DNA of 64,000 bases, taken from assembly GCF_014930365.1 (NCBI RefSeq), contig NZ_JABXWI010000031.1, positions 1 through 64,000 on the forward strand, in the 5' to 3' direction. This document shows positions 7,669-15,622 of this stretch, in pieces; the first letter of the stretch is position 1, and each line of letters opens with the position of its first letter. The notes beneath the pieces were generated by a model that did no database searches, was not told the origin of the DNA, and worked only from the letters and a program-made list of their open reading frames with translations. The position numbers were made by a program, and so were the translations under genes. Origin of the DNA: Streptomyces caniscabiei. GTDB taxonomy: Bacteria > Actinomycetota > Actinomycetes > Streptomycetales > Streptomycetaceae.

Positions 7669-8523
7669 TCAGCGGTTCTCGGGGGTGTCCCAGAAGCCGG
7701 TGTGGGCGACGACGTCGGCGGTGACGGGGGGTTGGCGTTCGGCGAGGAGGGGGTGGGTGGCGGCCATCTGCCGGATGAGCATGTTGGGGTAGCGGGAGAC
7801 GACGGGGTTGCCGCCCTGGCCGATGATGACGGCGTGGACGCCGTCGGCCGGCCGTAGGCGCTTGGGCAGGTAGGCCTTCAGCGCGGCGGCGGTGAGCGGC
7901 TCGAGGGTGTGCTTGGGGCCGACGGCTTCGAACTCGTAGTCGGGTGCGCGGACTTCGTAGGTGCCGTCGGGCAGGGGGTAGAGGTGGCGCATGTCGAGGC
8001 GGACGACTTCGCCGGGGCGCAGGCCTTCGAGGAGGAGGTAGGCGATGAGGCGGTCGCGCCGGTAGTGGCGGGCGCGGTCGGCTCCCCACATGCCGATGCA
8101 GGTGAGGAACACGGCCCGCTCCATGGCGGTGAGGCGCTTGGGGGGTTCGGCGTCGCGGTCGACTCCGGAGCGCAGGAGGGTGAGGTCCGGGGGGAAGCGG
8201 ATGACGTCGTGGTCGCGTGCGGCCTCGTAGAACTGGGTGAGGGCGGTGATGCGTTTGTCGTGGGAGCGGGCGACGTCGGGGTGGTGCTCGGCGAGGTAGG
8301 CGAGGGCGTCGGGTCCGTCGAAGGGCCGGCCGTCGAGGACGTGGTGGAGGTGGCGCTGTTCGGACCAGCGGGCGACGTGGTGGGGGTCGATGTCGTACGG
8401 GTCGACGCGGGCGGCATCGCACCAGGTGAGCCAGGAGGTGACCTCGCGGCGGTAGGTGTCGCGGGTGGTGTGGCGCAGGGTGCTGCCCTCGAGCCAGGCG
8501 TCGAGCAGTACGCGGGGGTCCAT
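7669..8523 (-). CDS. Shortened tyrosine recombinase-like protein
   Basis: 284 aa from ATG 8523. The N-terminal half looks like a SAM-like core-binding domain (YRREVTSWLTWCDAARVDP). The catalytic half keeps Arg169 (LLEGLRPGEVVRL) and Lys204 (VGPKHTLEPL), but the protein stops at VVAHTGFWDTPENR, where H-x-x-R, the second His and the Tyr should be. No frameshifted remainder is obvious downstream. It may be a decayed integrase, an inhibitor of Int, or a diverged family. A set of inverted repeats lies just upstream. Confidence 0.75.
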   Translation of the reverse strand: MDPRVLLDAWLEGSTLRHTTRDTYRREVTSWLTWCDAARVDPYDIDPHHVARWSEQRHLHHVLDGRPFDGPDALAYLAEHHPDVARSHDKRITALTQFYEAARDHDVIRFPPDLTLLRSGVDRDAEPPKRLTAMERAVFLTCIGMWGADRARHYRRDRLIAYLLLEGLRPGEVVRLDMRHLYPLPDGTYEVRAPDYEFEAVGPKHTLEPLTAAALKAYLPKRLRPADGVHAVIIGQGGNPVVSRYPNMLIRQMAATHPLLAERQPPVTADVVAHTGFWDTPENR

Positions 8524-8560
8524 GCCCCTATGGTGCCCAGTTCTTTCCGTCAGGCAAGTC

Positions 8561-8722
8561 TTTACGGAACCTCGGACTCCCCTCATCCAAGGTGCGCCGT
8601 GGGTTCTGCGCGTGGGGATGTGCGGGGTCTTGCGCGCGATGCCGCTCTTGGTGGGTGGTGGGCCGGGGTTCCGTAAAAGTACTGGTGGGAGAGCGAGAAC
8701 GGGGGACCCGCCCTCCCACCAG
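8561..8722. repeat. Inverted-repeat cluster upstream of the shortened recombinase
   Basis: TTTACGGAACC (8561-8571) and GGTTCCGTAAA (8667-8677) are perfect inverted copies about 95 bp apart. Five bases beyond the second lies a 10-bp hairpin, CTGGTGGGAG (8682-8691) with CTCCCACCAG (8713-8722). The A/T-rich arms stand out in this G+C-rich DNA. Candidate recombination core/arm sites or operator. The arms also match half of the 16-bp palindrome near parA. Confidence 0.5.
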
Positions 8723-8793
8723 GCGCCCGGCGGAGCGCGTGACACACAACCTACGACCGCACGCGCCAGACGTTCCCCTGGCACGGTTCCGTG

Positions 8794-9018
8794 TCAGGAG
8801 CGCACGGACCGCGCAGGGCACTCGGCCGCCCAGTGCCACAGCTGGGCGGGCTCTTGGCGGTGCTCGGGGCAGTCGGCGCGCTGCCGATCGCCCGACACCC
8901 CGCCGCACGGCTCCTTCGGACACGTACAGGACGCGAAGGAGCCGCCCAGGAACGTGGTCCCGTGCTGCTCGTAGCCCGATGCCCGCGCGACGGCCTCGAC
9001 GTTCCGCTCCACGGCCAT
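8794..9018 (-). CDS. Small Cys-rich zinc-ribbon-like protein
   Basis: 74 aa, ATG at 9018 preceded by a GAGGA site and 2 bp after the stop of the upstream gene. Cysteines cluster as CTCPKEPC and DCPEH, consistent with one zinc site. Second gene of a two-gene reverse operon. Function unknown. Confidence 0.65.
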   Translation of the reverse strand: MAVERNVEAVARASGYEQHGTTFLGGSFASCTCPKEPCGGVSGDRQRADCPEHRQEPAQLWHWAAECPARSVRS

Positions 9019-9020
9019 GG

Positions 9021-9416
9021 TCAGTCCTCGTCGCCGTAGTACTTGGCGTAAGGGTCGAAGCCGTCGTCGGCGGCCGCGCGCATCTCGTCGTACTCCCACT
9101 CCCGAGCCCGCTCGTCCTCCTCGGCCCGCTCCTCCGGCGTCAGGGCCGCCCGGCGCGCTTCCTCCGCCGCCCACTCGGCAGCCACCCGCCGCTTCCAGGC
9201 AACGGCGTCGAAGTCCCGGTCCGTGGAGCACGGCTCGTCGTGCGGGTGCGGTCGCCGGGCACACGTCTCGGGGAGCACCAGGAACGGATCCAACCGCTGC
9301 CCGCACACCGCCGGGCCGGACTGCGCGGCCAGGACCGCGGTGTACTTCCCGCCGCCGGCCTGCTGGGCGGCACGGGCCTTCTTCGCCGCGGTCGACTGCT
9401 TCTTCGGCACGGTCAT
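9021..9416 (-). CDS. Hypothetical charged helical protein
   Basis: 131 aa from ATG 9416, which has a GGAG site five bases upstream; an in-frame start at 9443 lacks one. The N-terminus is basic (VPKKQSTAAKKARAAQQ) and the C-terminal half is a long acidic/Arg helix ending in GFDPYAKYYGDED. The middle holds Cys residues (VCG, ETC, EPC) that could bind metal. First gene of the reverse pair. Function unknown. Confidence 0.7.
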   Translation of the reverse strand: MTVPKKQSTAAKKARAAQQAGGGKYTAVLAAQSGPAVCGQRLDPFLVLPETCARRPHPHDEPCSTDRDFDAVAWKRRVAAEWAAEEARRAALTPEERAEEDERAREWEYDEMRAAADDGFDPYAKYYGDED

Positions 9417-9649
9417 CAACTCCGGATCCCGGCGGGTCCCCACGCCTTCCGCCGCACAGAGGTGCCCGTGGCAGGAAGGGGATACTGCTCGCGCGGGCCC
9501 CGGAGGACCTTCACCTACCCTGATCGCGGCGTGGGCGCGACGTACGGGTCACAGGCTGGCGGCAGTACGCGTCTGGCCGCTGGTGCTGAAGCTCGAGTCT
9601 AACCGCGGCCGCTGACAACCCGGATCACATTCCGGGGAGCGGCTCCTGG

Positions 9650-9988
9650 TCAGGTTCCGGGGCGGCGCGCGTGGCACGAGAAGCATCGGCTGCCGAACAC
9701 CGGCTCGCGCCGCATCCACGAGTGCTGTCCGCTCTCCCTCTGCGTGCACCGCTCCGTGACGCGCAGCGTGTCCAGAGCCTGCTTCGCTCGAACGATGAGA
9801 GTGCTGTTGTGGCTCATCTCGCTGCCCAACAGGCCAGCGATCAACCGTGTGAACTCTGCCAGCCGATCCCGCTCCCCTCGCACCAGGGCGAGTTCGGCCT
9901 GCATGGCGCGGATCAGCGCGGCCGCATCGCCGTCACCAGCCGCCTCCAGCCTGCTCGCGGCGTCATCGGGTGAGGGAAGGGCGTTCAC
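9650..9988 (-). CDS. Coiled-coil protein with C-terminal zinc knuckle
   Basis: 112 aa, GTG at 9988 behind a strong AGGAGGAG site. The first 75 residues are helical with coiled-coil spacing (AMQAELALVRGERDRLAEF). The C-terminal 35 residues hold C-x7-H and CFSCHARR, a likely zinc ribbon. It follows the 9999-10193 gene after 10 bp. Similar helix-plus-zinc proteins are common in Streptomyces phages. Function unknown. Confidence 0.7.
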   Translation of the reverse strand: MNALPSPDDAASRLEAAGDGDAAALIRAMQAELALVRGERDRLAEFTRLIAGLLGSEMSHNSTLIVRAKQALDTLRVTERCTQRESGQHSWMRREPVFGSRCFSCHARRPGT

Positions 9989-9998
9989 GGGTCTCCTC

Positions 9999-10193
9999 CT
10001 ACAGGCCAGGAATGGTGTCTTGGTCGACGGTGTGCCGGTCGTGTCCGGCGTGGTGGTCGGGATCGCATTCCGGGTCCAGTTCCCTCAGCCTCGAGGCTGG
10101 CGCCCGCAGTTCCCTCCCGCAGCGGCGGCACCACACACGCCGGCGTGCCCCGGGTACGGGCCCGGTCAGGGGTTCCTGCTGCTCGCGTGCCAT
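9999..10193 (-). CDS. Small zinc-ribbon protein
   Basis: 64 aa, ATG at 10193. WCRRCGREL is a CxxC knuckle and ECDPDHH a second metal-ligand group about 22 residues later; the tail is His-rich. Paired with the coiled-coil protein downstream. Function unknown. Confidence 0.6.
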   Translation of the reverse strand: MAREQQEPLTGPVPGARRRVWCRRCGRELRAPASRLRELDPECDPDHHAGHDRHTVDQDTIPGL

Positions 10194-10226
10194 GAGACCA
10201 GTGTCTTCCTCAGAACGGGTAGCAGC

Positions 10227-10250
10227 GTGACGAGATCCAGGAGTAGGCTG
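10227..10250 (+). promoter_or_regulatory. GTGACGAG-N9-TAGGCTG motif, copy 1
   Basis: GTGACGAG (10227-10234) and TAGGCTG (10244-10250) are 17 bp apart start to start, the same as at 17791 and 25257. It points rightward although the genes on both sides are on the reverse strand, so it may drive a short RNA ending at the 10275-10306 hairpin. Confidence 0.5.
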
Positions 10251-10274
10251 CGCCCTGCGCGATCAGTATGTGAG

Positions 10275-10306
10275 AGGCCACCAACCCCGGTACGGGGCGG
10301 TGGCCT
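10275..10306. terminator. Bidirectional hairpin terminator
   Basis: AGGCCACC (10275-10282) pairs with GGTGGCCT (10299-10306) and the interior CCCC/GGGG extends the stem. It lies about 70 bp past the end of the 10375-10932 gene on the reverse strand and 25 bp after the forward motif at 10227. Confidence 0.65.
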
Positions 10307-10374
10307 TCGGCGTGTCCGAGGCCAGTTGGCCGAGCTGATGGCCAGCTCTGTGACCTGGGCGGTGAGGGTGGTGG

Positions 10375-10932
10375 TCAAGCCAGGGTCTGCTGCTGGCCCG
10401 GTGTGACGCGGTGGAAGCCGGCGTCACCCATGTCGGCGGCTGACCATTCCTCCTGGCGGCCGTCTTCGTGGGTGAGGAGGTAGTACACGTGGTTGTCACC
10501 GGAAACGAGACAAGATCGGTAGTCCCTGTCGGATCCTGGCACGCCGGGTCTGTCAGCGATCCATGATTCAGCCACTGTCCAAGTTCCGTCGGGGTTGTGG
10601 AGCCGCTCCCCGTTGGCGGCCCTTCCTCGCTGAGTGGCGGGGATCTCGGGCCGCTTGGGCGGCGGGGGTGCCGGGGGGCGGGTGTCTGCGGCATGCTCGC
10701 CGTCCACCCACAGGGCGAACGTGCGGACGGTTTGGTCCCCGTATCCGTTGCGGAACGTGGACGATGTCCACTTCACGGTGTAGGGGTTGCCGTCCGGGTC
10801 GAGTTCCGTCCGGTGCCATGTCCCGCGGCCCAGCACGCCGTTCCAGTCAGCCCAGAACCTGTCGTCGTTGGAGTATTCCGTGACAAGGGGTCCTGCGCCT
10901 CGTCGGCTTGCATAGTTGGACAGTTGCCACAC
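10375..10932 (-). CDS. Hypothetical protein
   Basis: 185 aa, GTG at 10932 with GGGAGG at good distance. N- and C-terminal parts are beta-rich and aromatic (GTWHRTELDPDGNPYTV; HVYYLLTHEDGRQEEW), split by a Pro-rich linker (RPPAPPPPKRPEIP). It looks like two small beta domains, possibly a repeat of one fold. Function unknown. It follows the 10934-11134 gene directly. Confidence 0.7.
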   Translation of the reverse strand: MWQLSNYASRRGAGPLVTEYSNDDRFWADWNGVLGRGTWHRTELDPDGNPYTVKWTSSTFRNGYGDQTVRTFALWVDGEHAADTRPPAPPPPKRPEIPATQRGRAANGERLHNPDGTWTVAESWIADRPGVPGSDRDYRSCLVSGDNHVYYLLTHEDGRQEEWSAADMGDAGFHRVTPGQQQTLA

Positions 10933-10933
10933 G

Positions 10934-11134
10934 TCACTTGCCTCCCGTCTGCGGCGCCAGGGGAATGTACTCCCAGGTCCATCCCGCGTCCGGCTCTACC
11001 TCGTTCAGGTGGGTGAGTAGCGCGTCGATGTCGGCGCGTGGGATCTGGGAGGACACGGTGCCGCCGTGGCGGCCGTCCGACGAGTAGACCTCGTAGGTGC
11101 CGGGAGTGCGCATGCGGGGCGGGAAGTAGGGCAT
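10934..11134 (-). CDS. Small hypothetical protein
   Basis: 66 aa, ATG at 11134 preceded by AGGA. Mixed alpha/beta with YEVYSSDGRHGG and ADIDALLTHLNEVEPD. Its stop is two bases from the next start, placing it in the reverse operon that runs from the WYL gene at 11955. Function unknown. Confidence 0.65.
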   Translation of the reverse strand: MPYFPPRMRTPGTYEVYSSDGRHGGTVSSQIPRADIDALLTHLNEVEPDAGWTWEYIPLAPQTGGK

Positions 11135-11158
11135 CGGGTTGTCCTGTCGTGTCGGCGG

Positions 11159-11503
11159 TCAGGCGGCGGGTCGGTAGGGGCCCCAGCCGCCGCGCATCAT
11201 CGGGTTGTGCGGGCGGTCCTCCAGCTCGACCGGGAGGTCGGACCAGATGACGTGGCTGATGCCGAGATCGATGGCGGCTGCGATGCGGTGGTGGCCGTCG
11301 ACGAGCCAGGGCTGGCCCTGGAAGGTGCGGATCATGACGGGGAGGGCGAGGCCGTCGCGGCGGATCTCCTCCAGCAGCTCGGGGTAGTGCTCGGACCGGC
11401 GCTTGTGGTTGAGGACGTCGCGGACGTAGAGGGCGTCGGGGGTCTGGTCGTCGTCGACGGTGAGCATGTCGAGGATCTGGGCGACGGGGATGATGCCGAG
11501 CAT
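11159..11503 (-). CDS. ParB/sulfiredoxin-fold protein
   Basis: 114 aa, ATG at 11503. It is essentially one ParB-like nuclease domain: an N-terminal I-P-V strand, YPELLEEIRRDGLALPVMI, then the signature WLVDGHHRIAAAIDLG at about 66-82. In this superfamily the domain binds or cuts DNA, or binds nucleotide; there is no HTH here, so it is not a chromosome-type ParB. It lies between the WYL protein and small genes. A related domain occurs at 47065-48417. Confidence 0.75.
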   Translation of the reverse strand: MLGIIPVAQILDMLTVDDDQTPDALYVRDVLNHKRRSEHYPELLEEIRRDGLALPVMIRTFQGQPWLVDGHHRIAAAIDLGISHVIWSDLPVELEDRPHNPMMRGGWGPYRPAA

Positions 11504-11520
11504 GGGCGGGCTCCGTTCGG

Positions 11521-11955
11521 TCAGGCGGCGAGGCCAGCGTCGGCCTGGGCGAGCTTGATGCGGGGGCGGTAGTCGGCGTCGTCCTGGTCGCGGGCCAGCT
11601 CGTAGAGGAACAGGGCGTCGGCGTCGTCGGCCGGGGCGGGAGCGGGGCGCTCGTACACGGTGGGCTCGGGCCGGGTGAGGACGAACGCGATGCGGTGGAC
11701 GGTGTACTCGCTGATCCGGTCGAGGTTGAAGCCGCGCTCGGCGTCGGTGGGGTCCTCGAAGTGAGCGAGGCGGCACATGGCGTGGACGCGGATGCCGCCG
11801 TCCTTGGTGGTGCTGATTTCGAAGGGCTCGATGGTGCGGACCTTCGTGGTGCCGTCGCGGTCGGCGTAGGTGATGGTGACGGCGTGCTGGCGGTCGATGG
11901 CGCGGTACAGGTCGGCGAGGGTCTTGGTCGTGGTCTGGGTGCCGGTGCGCTTCAT
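11521..11955 (-). CDS. Stand-alone WYL-domain protein
   Basis: 144 aa, ATG at 11955 with GGGGGAC upstream. Residues 25-85 show the WYL-type core: VTITYADRDG, RTIEPFEI, then GGIRVHAMCRL and a later RISEYTVHRIAF. WYL domains sense nucleic-acid ligands in regulators of defence and DNA repair, normally fused to an HTH; none is present here. It is the first gene after the shared-motif promoter at 11990 and stands back to back with the RHH-like regulator. Confidence 0.65.
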   Translation of the reverse strand: MKRTGTQTTTKTLADLYRAIDRQHAVTITYADRDGTTKVRTIEPFEISTTKDGGIRVHAMCRLAHFEDPTDAERGFNLDRISEYTVHRIAFVLTRPEPTVYERPAPAPADDADALFLYELARDQDDADYRPRIKLAQADAGLAA

Positions 11956-11989
11956 GGTGTCCCCCGCGGTGTGCTGTGGTGTTGCCACC

Positions 11990-12018
11990 ATCATAGCCAT
12001 ACTCCATTGCATAGGCAA
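11990..12018 (-). promoter_or_regulatory. Shared-motif promoter P1 (WYL operon)
   Basis: On the reverse strand TTGCCT (12018-12013), 17 bp, TATGAT (11995-11990). The spacer holds ATGCAATGGAGTATGG, the core found in five other promoters of this window. About 35 bases of leader precede the ATG at 11955. Confidence 0.7.
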
Positions 12019-12035
12019 GAAGTATGGAGTAGCTT
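12007..12035 (+). promoter_or_regulatory. Shared-motif promoter P2 (RHH, Rad52-like and methylase operon)
   Basis: TTGCAT (12007-12012), 17 bp, TAGCTT (12030-12035). It overlaps P1 head to head, so both share the CCATTGC half-site. The spacer has the diverged core AGAAGTATGG. A further operator-like CATACCCCATGG lies at 12081-12092 in the leader. Confidence 0.65.
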
Positions 12036-12122
12036 GGTTTCTGTGAGGCCGGATCCCGCCGGTCCACACCAGCAACACGCCATACCCCATGGCACCCGTA
12101 CGAAGAGATGGAGGACACTGGC

Positions 12123-12692
12123 GTGGTCAACGCCCCCACGCGCCCGCCCGCACGTCCCGACGGCGGCCGGCGCCCGCCGAGAGGACCCCTCGTGGCCCGC
12201 AGCCCCCGCCTGACCCCCGACGTCGTCCGTGCCCGCCTGACCGTCGCCGCCGACCGGCTCACCGAACGCGGCGACAAGGACCTCGCCGAGGCCGTCCGCG
12301 CCGTCATGCAGCCGCGGGGCTGGGAGCTGCTGAAGCCGGCCCCGGCCAGCGGCGGCCACCGGAACCTGGCCCTGTGGATGAACAAGGCAGCCAAGGAGCG
12401 CATCGAGCAGGCGGCGAAGGAAGCGGGCGAGTCTCTCGCCGAGGTCGTCAACGACGGCTACCGCAAGTTCCTCGCCGGCGAGTTCGTCCCCGCCCCCCTG
12501 GCCCGGGCCCCCCGCGGCTCGGCGCCGGAGAAGGAAAACCTGAACGTCCGCCCCGACAACACCCTCCGCCAGCAGGTCGAGGAGTCAGCCGCTGCGAAGT
12601 CGGAGGAGCTCGGCTACCCGGTCAGCGCCTCCCGCGTTGCGATGGCCTACCTCTTCTCCGAGTACGGCGAAGAGGACCTCCTGCTCCAGTAG
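12123..12692 (+). CDS. Ribbon-helix-helix-like DNA-binding protein
   Basis: 189 aa from GTG 12123, which has GGAGG eight bases upstream; ATG 12108 overlaps that site and is less likely. After a basic Pro/Arg N-terminus, two segments look like RHH modules: WMNKAAKERIEQAAKEAGES (about 85-105) and a C-terminal DNTLRQQVEESAAAKSEELG followed by SASRVAMAYLF. RHH proteins bind palindromic operators as dimers of dimers. Its place directly behind the divergent P1/P2 operator makes it a candidate regulator of that operon; this is inference. Confidence 0.65.
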   Translation: MVNAPTRPPARPDGGRRPPRGPLVARSPRLTPDVVRARLTVAADRLTERGDKDLAEAVRAVMQPRGWELLKPAPASGGHRNLALWMNKAAKERIEQAAKEAGESLAEVVNDGYRKFLAGEFVPAPLARAPRGSAPEKENLNVRPDNTLRQQVEESAAAKSEELGYPVSASRVAMAYLFSEYGEEDLLLQ

Positions 12693-12777
12693 CACGCGCG
12701 GGTGCGGGCACCGCCCCGGACGCCGACACCGGCCGGCCCCGCACCCCGCCGCACAACCCCATAGGGAAAGAGACCTC

Positions 12778-13737
12778 ATGGCGCACGCCACCGAGGCCCC
12801 CGCGAGCACGACCGCGGAGGGTCAGACCCAGCACACCCAAAACCAGGCCACGCAGCCCGCCCGGCGCCGCGGTGAACTGTCCCCGGCACAGATCGGACTC
12901 CTGCTGCGCGGGATCGACCCGATGCGTGTCGGGAAGGACGGGAAGGGGTTCGCCCACGTCGAAGCGTGGGACATCCGCCGCCACCTGATCCGCGTGTTCG
13001 GGTTCGGCGGCCACGACACCGACATGCTCGAAGCCACCCTCATCTCCGAGACCAGCGAGATGAGGCGGAAGCGCGGGCAGAACGGCCAGGAGTACGGGGA
13101 TCCGTACGAGGCGTGGACCGTGATCTACCGGGTCGCCGTGCGCCTGACAGTCAAGGTCGACGGTGTGGTCCTCGCGCAGTGGCACGGCGTTGCCACGGGC
13201 GACGCAGCCAACCAGCCTTCCCGCGCGGACGCTCACGACCTGGCGCTGAAGACGGCCGACTCGCAGGCCCTGAAGCGCGCGGCCACCAACCTGGGCGACC
13301 AGTTCGGACTGTCGCTGTACAACAAGGGCCGCCTGGACCCCGTCGTACAGGGCTCGTACGCCTACCTGAAGCCGAAGGCGGAGCAAGCGGATCAGGAGTT
13401 CAAGGACGACAAGGTGGAGCCGGAGCCGGATGTTGCTGCGGCCCGGGGAGAGGCCGACCAGGCCGTCTCCGTCCCGTCGTCTGCCGCATCGCAACAGACG
13501 CCCGCTGGTGAGGACCCGCTGCCGCGCCTGATGGCGCAGATCGCCAACTGCTGGGACAACCAACTCGCCCTCCTGCAGATCCGGATCGACGGCAAGCAGA
13601 AGGGCGTCTCGGAGCGCCAGGTGCAGGGGCCGCCGCCGGAGCACGAGTGGACGACGTTCGACGCGCTGCTGGACGTCCGGATCGAGGAACTGAAGCAGGC
13701 CGCCGTCGGCGGCACGAGCGAAGGGAACGCTGCCTGA
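12778..13737 (+). CDS. Rad52/22-type single-strand annealing protein
   Basis: 319 aa, ATG after AGGGAAAGAG. Residues 35-185 match the Rad52/Sak-type core: LLLRGIDPMRVGKDGKGFAHVE, YEAWTVIYRVAVRL, then the conserved ALKTADSQALKRAATNLGDQ followed by FGLSLYN. These proteins anneal complementary ssDNA in phage recombination. The C-terminal third is a charged linker and short helical domain. The stop overlaps the methylase ATG (TGATG). Together with the SSB and RusA-like genes it forms a recombination set. Confidence 0.85.
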   Translation: MAHATEAPASTTAEGQTQHTQNQATQPARRRGELSPAQIGLLLRGIDPMRVGKDGKGFAHVEAWDIRRHLIRVFGFGGHDTDMLEATLISETSEMRRKRGQNGQEYGDPYEAWTVIYRVAVRLTVKVDGVVLAQWHGVATGDAANQPSRADAHDLALKTADSQALKRAATNLGDQFGLSLYNKGRLDPVVQGSYAYLKPKAEQADQEFKDDKVEPEPDVAAARGEADQAVSVPSSAASQQTPAGEDPLPRLMAQIANCWDNQLALLQIRIDGKQKGVSERQVQGPPPEHEWTTFDALLDVRIEELKQAAVGGTSEGNAA

Positions 13738-15521
13738 TGCCGCCCGCCGCCAAGAAGCCCCGTACCGCCACGCATCGGCCGGCCACCAGGAGGCGCCGCT
13801 TCCGCCACGACGACCTCGTCGCCGTCGACCTCTTCAGCGGCTTCGGTGGTCTCACCGAGGGCATCAAGCGCGCCGGGTTCACGACGATCATGGCCGCGAA
13901 CCACAACGAGTACAAAGTGCAGGTCCACGAGGCGAACCATCCGGAAGCCGAGCACTGGATCGCCGACCTCGTCGACCCACAGGCGTCCGACTACCACTCG
14001 GCCCGCGACCTCCCCGCCGCAGACCTCCTCGTTGCGGGGGTCAGCTGCGTCAACCACTCGCAGGCGAACACCACCAAGGCGTACGAGCACGGACTGACCC
14101 TGTTCGGGATGCACGACCCGGACTACGAGGCGCGAGTCACCAAGTCGGAACGGGACCGGGCCACGGCGAACTGCGTGCTGCACTACGCGCAGAAGCACCG
14201 GCCGCGGATGATCCTGGTGGAGTGCACCACGGGGCTGCAGTCGTGGGGCAAGGCGGTGCCGGGCAAGAAGTACGGTGACGGGTCGACGTACCGGTGGTGG
14301 CTGCAGCAGTTCGAACTGCTGGACTACAACCACAAGGTGCTGTTCTTGAACTCGCAGTTCTTCGGGGTGCCGCAGTCACGGAACCGGGGCTACTGGGTGT
14401 TCGTCCACAAGTCCCTGCCGATGCCGGACCTGGAGCACCGGCCCGTGTCGCGGTGCCACGGCTGCGGCACGGACGTCGAGGCCGTCTGGACGTGGCGTAC
14501 CGGGGTCCCGGCGTCCGGGCTGGTGGAGTACGGCAAGCAGTACGACTACCGGTGCCCGTCCTGCCGTCGTGAGGTGGTGCCTCCGATGACGCCGTCGCTG
14601 GCAGCGCTGGACCTGACCGACCTGGGGACGCGGATCGGCGACAAGCCGATCAAGACTTTCACGGACAAGAAGACCGGCGCTGTGACCCGTGGGCCGTTCG
14701 CCCCGTCCACGATGGCGCGCGCCCAACGGTGCCTTGAGCGGTTCGGTGACTTCCCGGCGGTACTCATGCCGGCGAAGGGGGTGCACGGCTCCGAGCGGCA
14801 CCCGTGGCAACCGATGTCGACCCAGACCAGCCAGCAGGAAACGGCTCTGCTGCTCGCCGTCGACAACTACCAAGGCGCGCCGCGGGGCGCGGATCAGCCG
14901 CTGCCCACACAGGTCGGTTCGGAGACCTTCGGCGTGGTGTCGGCGGGGGTGGTCCCGTACCGGAACAACACCGTGCCCACGATGCTCCAAGAGGCGATGC
15001 CGACGTTCACCGCCGAGCAGATACCAGGCGTCCTCTCGGCTACCGGCACGGTCAGCCACGAGGGCATCGCGGTGCAGTGGCCCCACCAGCATGGGCAAGG
15101 CCTCGCCGGCCTGGCTCAGGCACAGCAGATGCTGTTCTCCGGCTGGTACAAGCAGAACGGGACCAGCCCCAACCACGGCACCGCGCCGCACCCGCTGACC
15201 GATCCGCTCGGCACGATCACCGCCCACGACACCACAGCGCTGCTCAACGCCCAGTGGCATGCCTCGCTCGCCGACCTGCGGCTGGAGGACTGCTACTACC
15301 GGATGATGAAGGAACACGAGATCGGTGTCGGCTGTGGTTTCGACGTCGACTTCGGTACCCGCAAGGGCACGTTCATCGTCTGGGGACCGGCCCGTGACCA
15401 GATCAACGGCTTCGGTAACGCCGTGAGCCCGCAGGTTGGTGAGTGGATCGGGCTGCGGTTGCGCCATGTCCTCCACAGCCCCCAGGACTGCGGCCCAGCC
15501 GACTTCCAGGCAGCCGCCTGA
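13737..15521 (+). CDS. Divergent C5-cytosine DNA methyltransferase
   Basis: 594 aa. Motif I is VDLFSGFGGLTEG (30-42). Motif IV, normally PPCQ, is GVSCVNHSQ with the presumed nucleophile Cys104 retained but P and Q missing. Motif VI is VECT instead of ENV, motif VIII is FFGVPQSRNRGYW, and motif X is GFGNAVSPQVGEW. A four-Cys zinc ribbon (240, 243, 273, 276) is inserted, followed by a long target-recognition region. It should modify phage DNA, probably against host restriction. The unusual motifs leave room for a different base or a different modification. Confidence 0.85.
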   Translation: MPPAAKKPRTATHRPATRRRRFRHDDLVAVDLFSGFGGLTEGIKRAGFTTIMAANHNEYKVQVHEANHPEAEHWIADLVDPQASDYHSARDLPAADLLVAGVSCVNHSQANTTKAYEHGLTLFGMHDPDYEARVTKSERDRATANCVLHYAQKHRPRMILVECTTGLQSWGKAVPGKKYGDGSTYRWWLQQFELLDYNHKVLFLNSQFFGVPQSRNRGYWVFVHKSLPMPDLEHRPVSRCHGCGTDVEAVWTWRTGVPASGLVEYGKQYDYRCPSCRREVVPPMTPSLAALDLTDLGTRIGDKPIKTFTDKKTGAVTRGPFAPSTMARAQRCLERFGDFPAVLMPAKGVHGSERHPWQPMSTQTSQQETALLLAVDNYQGAPRGADQPLPTQVGSETFGVVSAGVVPYRNNTVPTMLQEAMPTFTAEQIPGVLSATGTVSHEGIAVQWPHQHGQGLAGLAQAQQMLFSGWYKQNGTSPNHGTAPHPLTDPLGTITAHDTTALLNAQWHASLADLRLEDCYYRMMKEHEIGVGCGFDVDFGTRKGTFIVWGPARDQINGFGNAVSPQVGEWIGLRLRHVLHSPQDCGPADFQAAA

Positions 15522-15622
15522 TCCGCCCCTTCTGTTCGTCGCCCCACCGACGCGCGCGCAGGGACCGGTTTGTCCGGCCCTCGCGCGCGTGCTTGTTCCC
15601 CCTGCTCTCGGAAGGACTGTTC

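Noticed and set aside
8661..8725. Hairpin-rich segment considered as a tRNA 3' end or attachment site within a tRNA
   Set aside because: No cloverleaf can be built and no CCA-like or T-loop pattern is present; retained only as inverted repeats.
9549..9749. Reverse-strand 66-codon frame near 9.6 kb
   Set aside because: It is a frame shadow of the 9650-9988 coiled-coil/zinc gene with no ribosome site.
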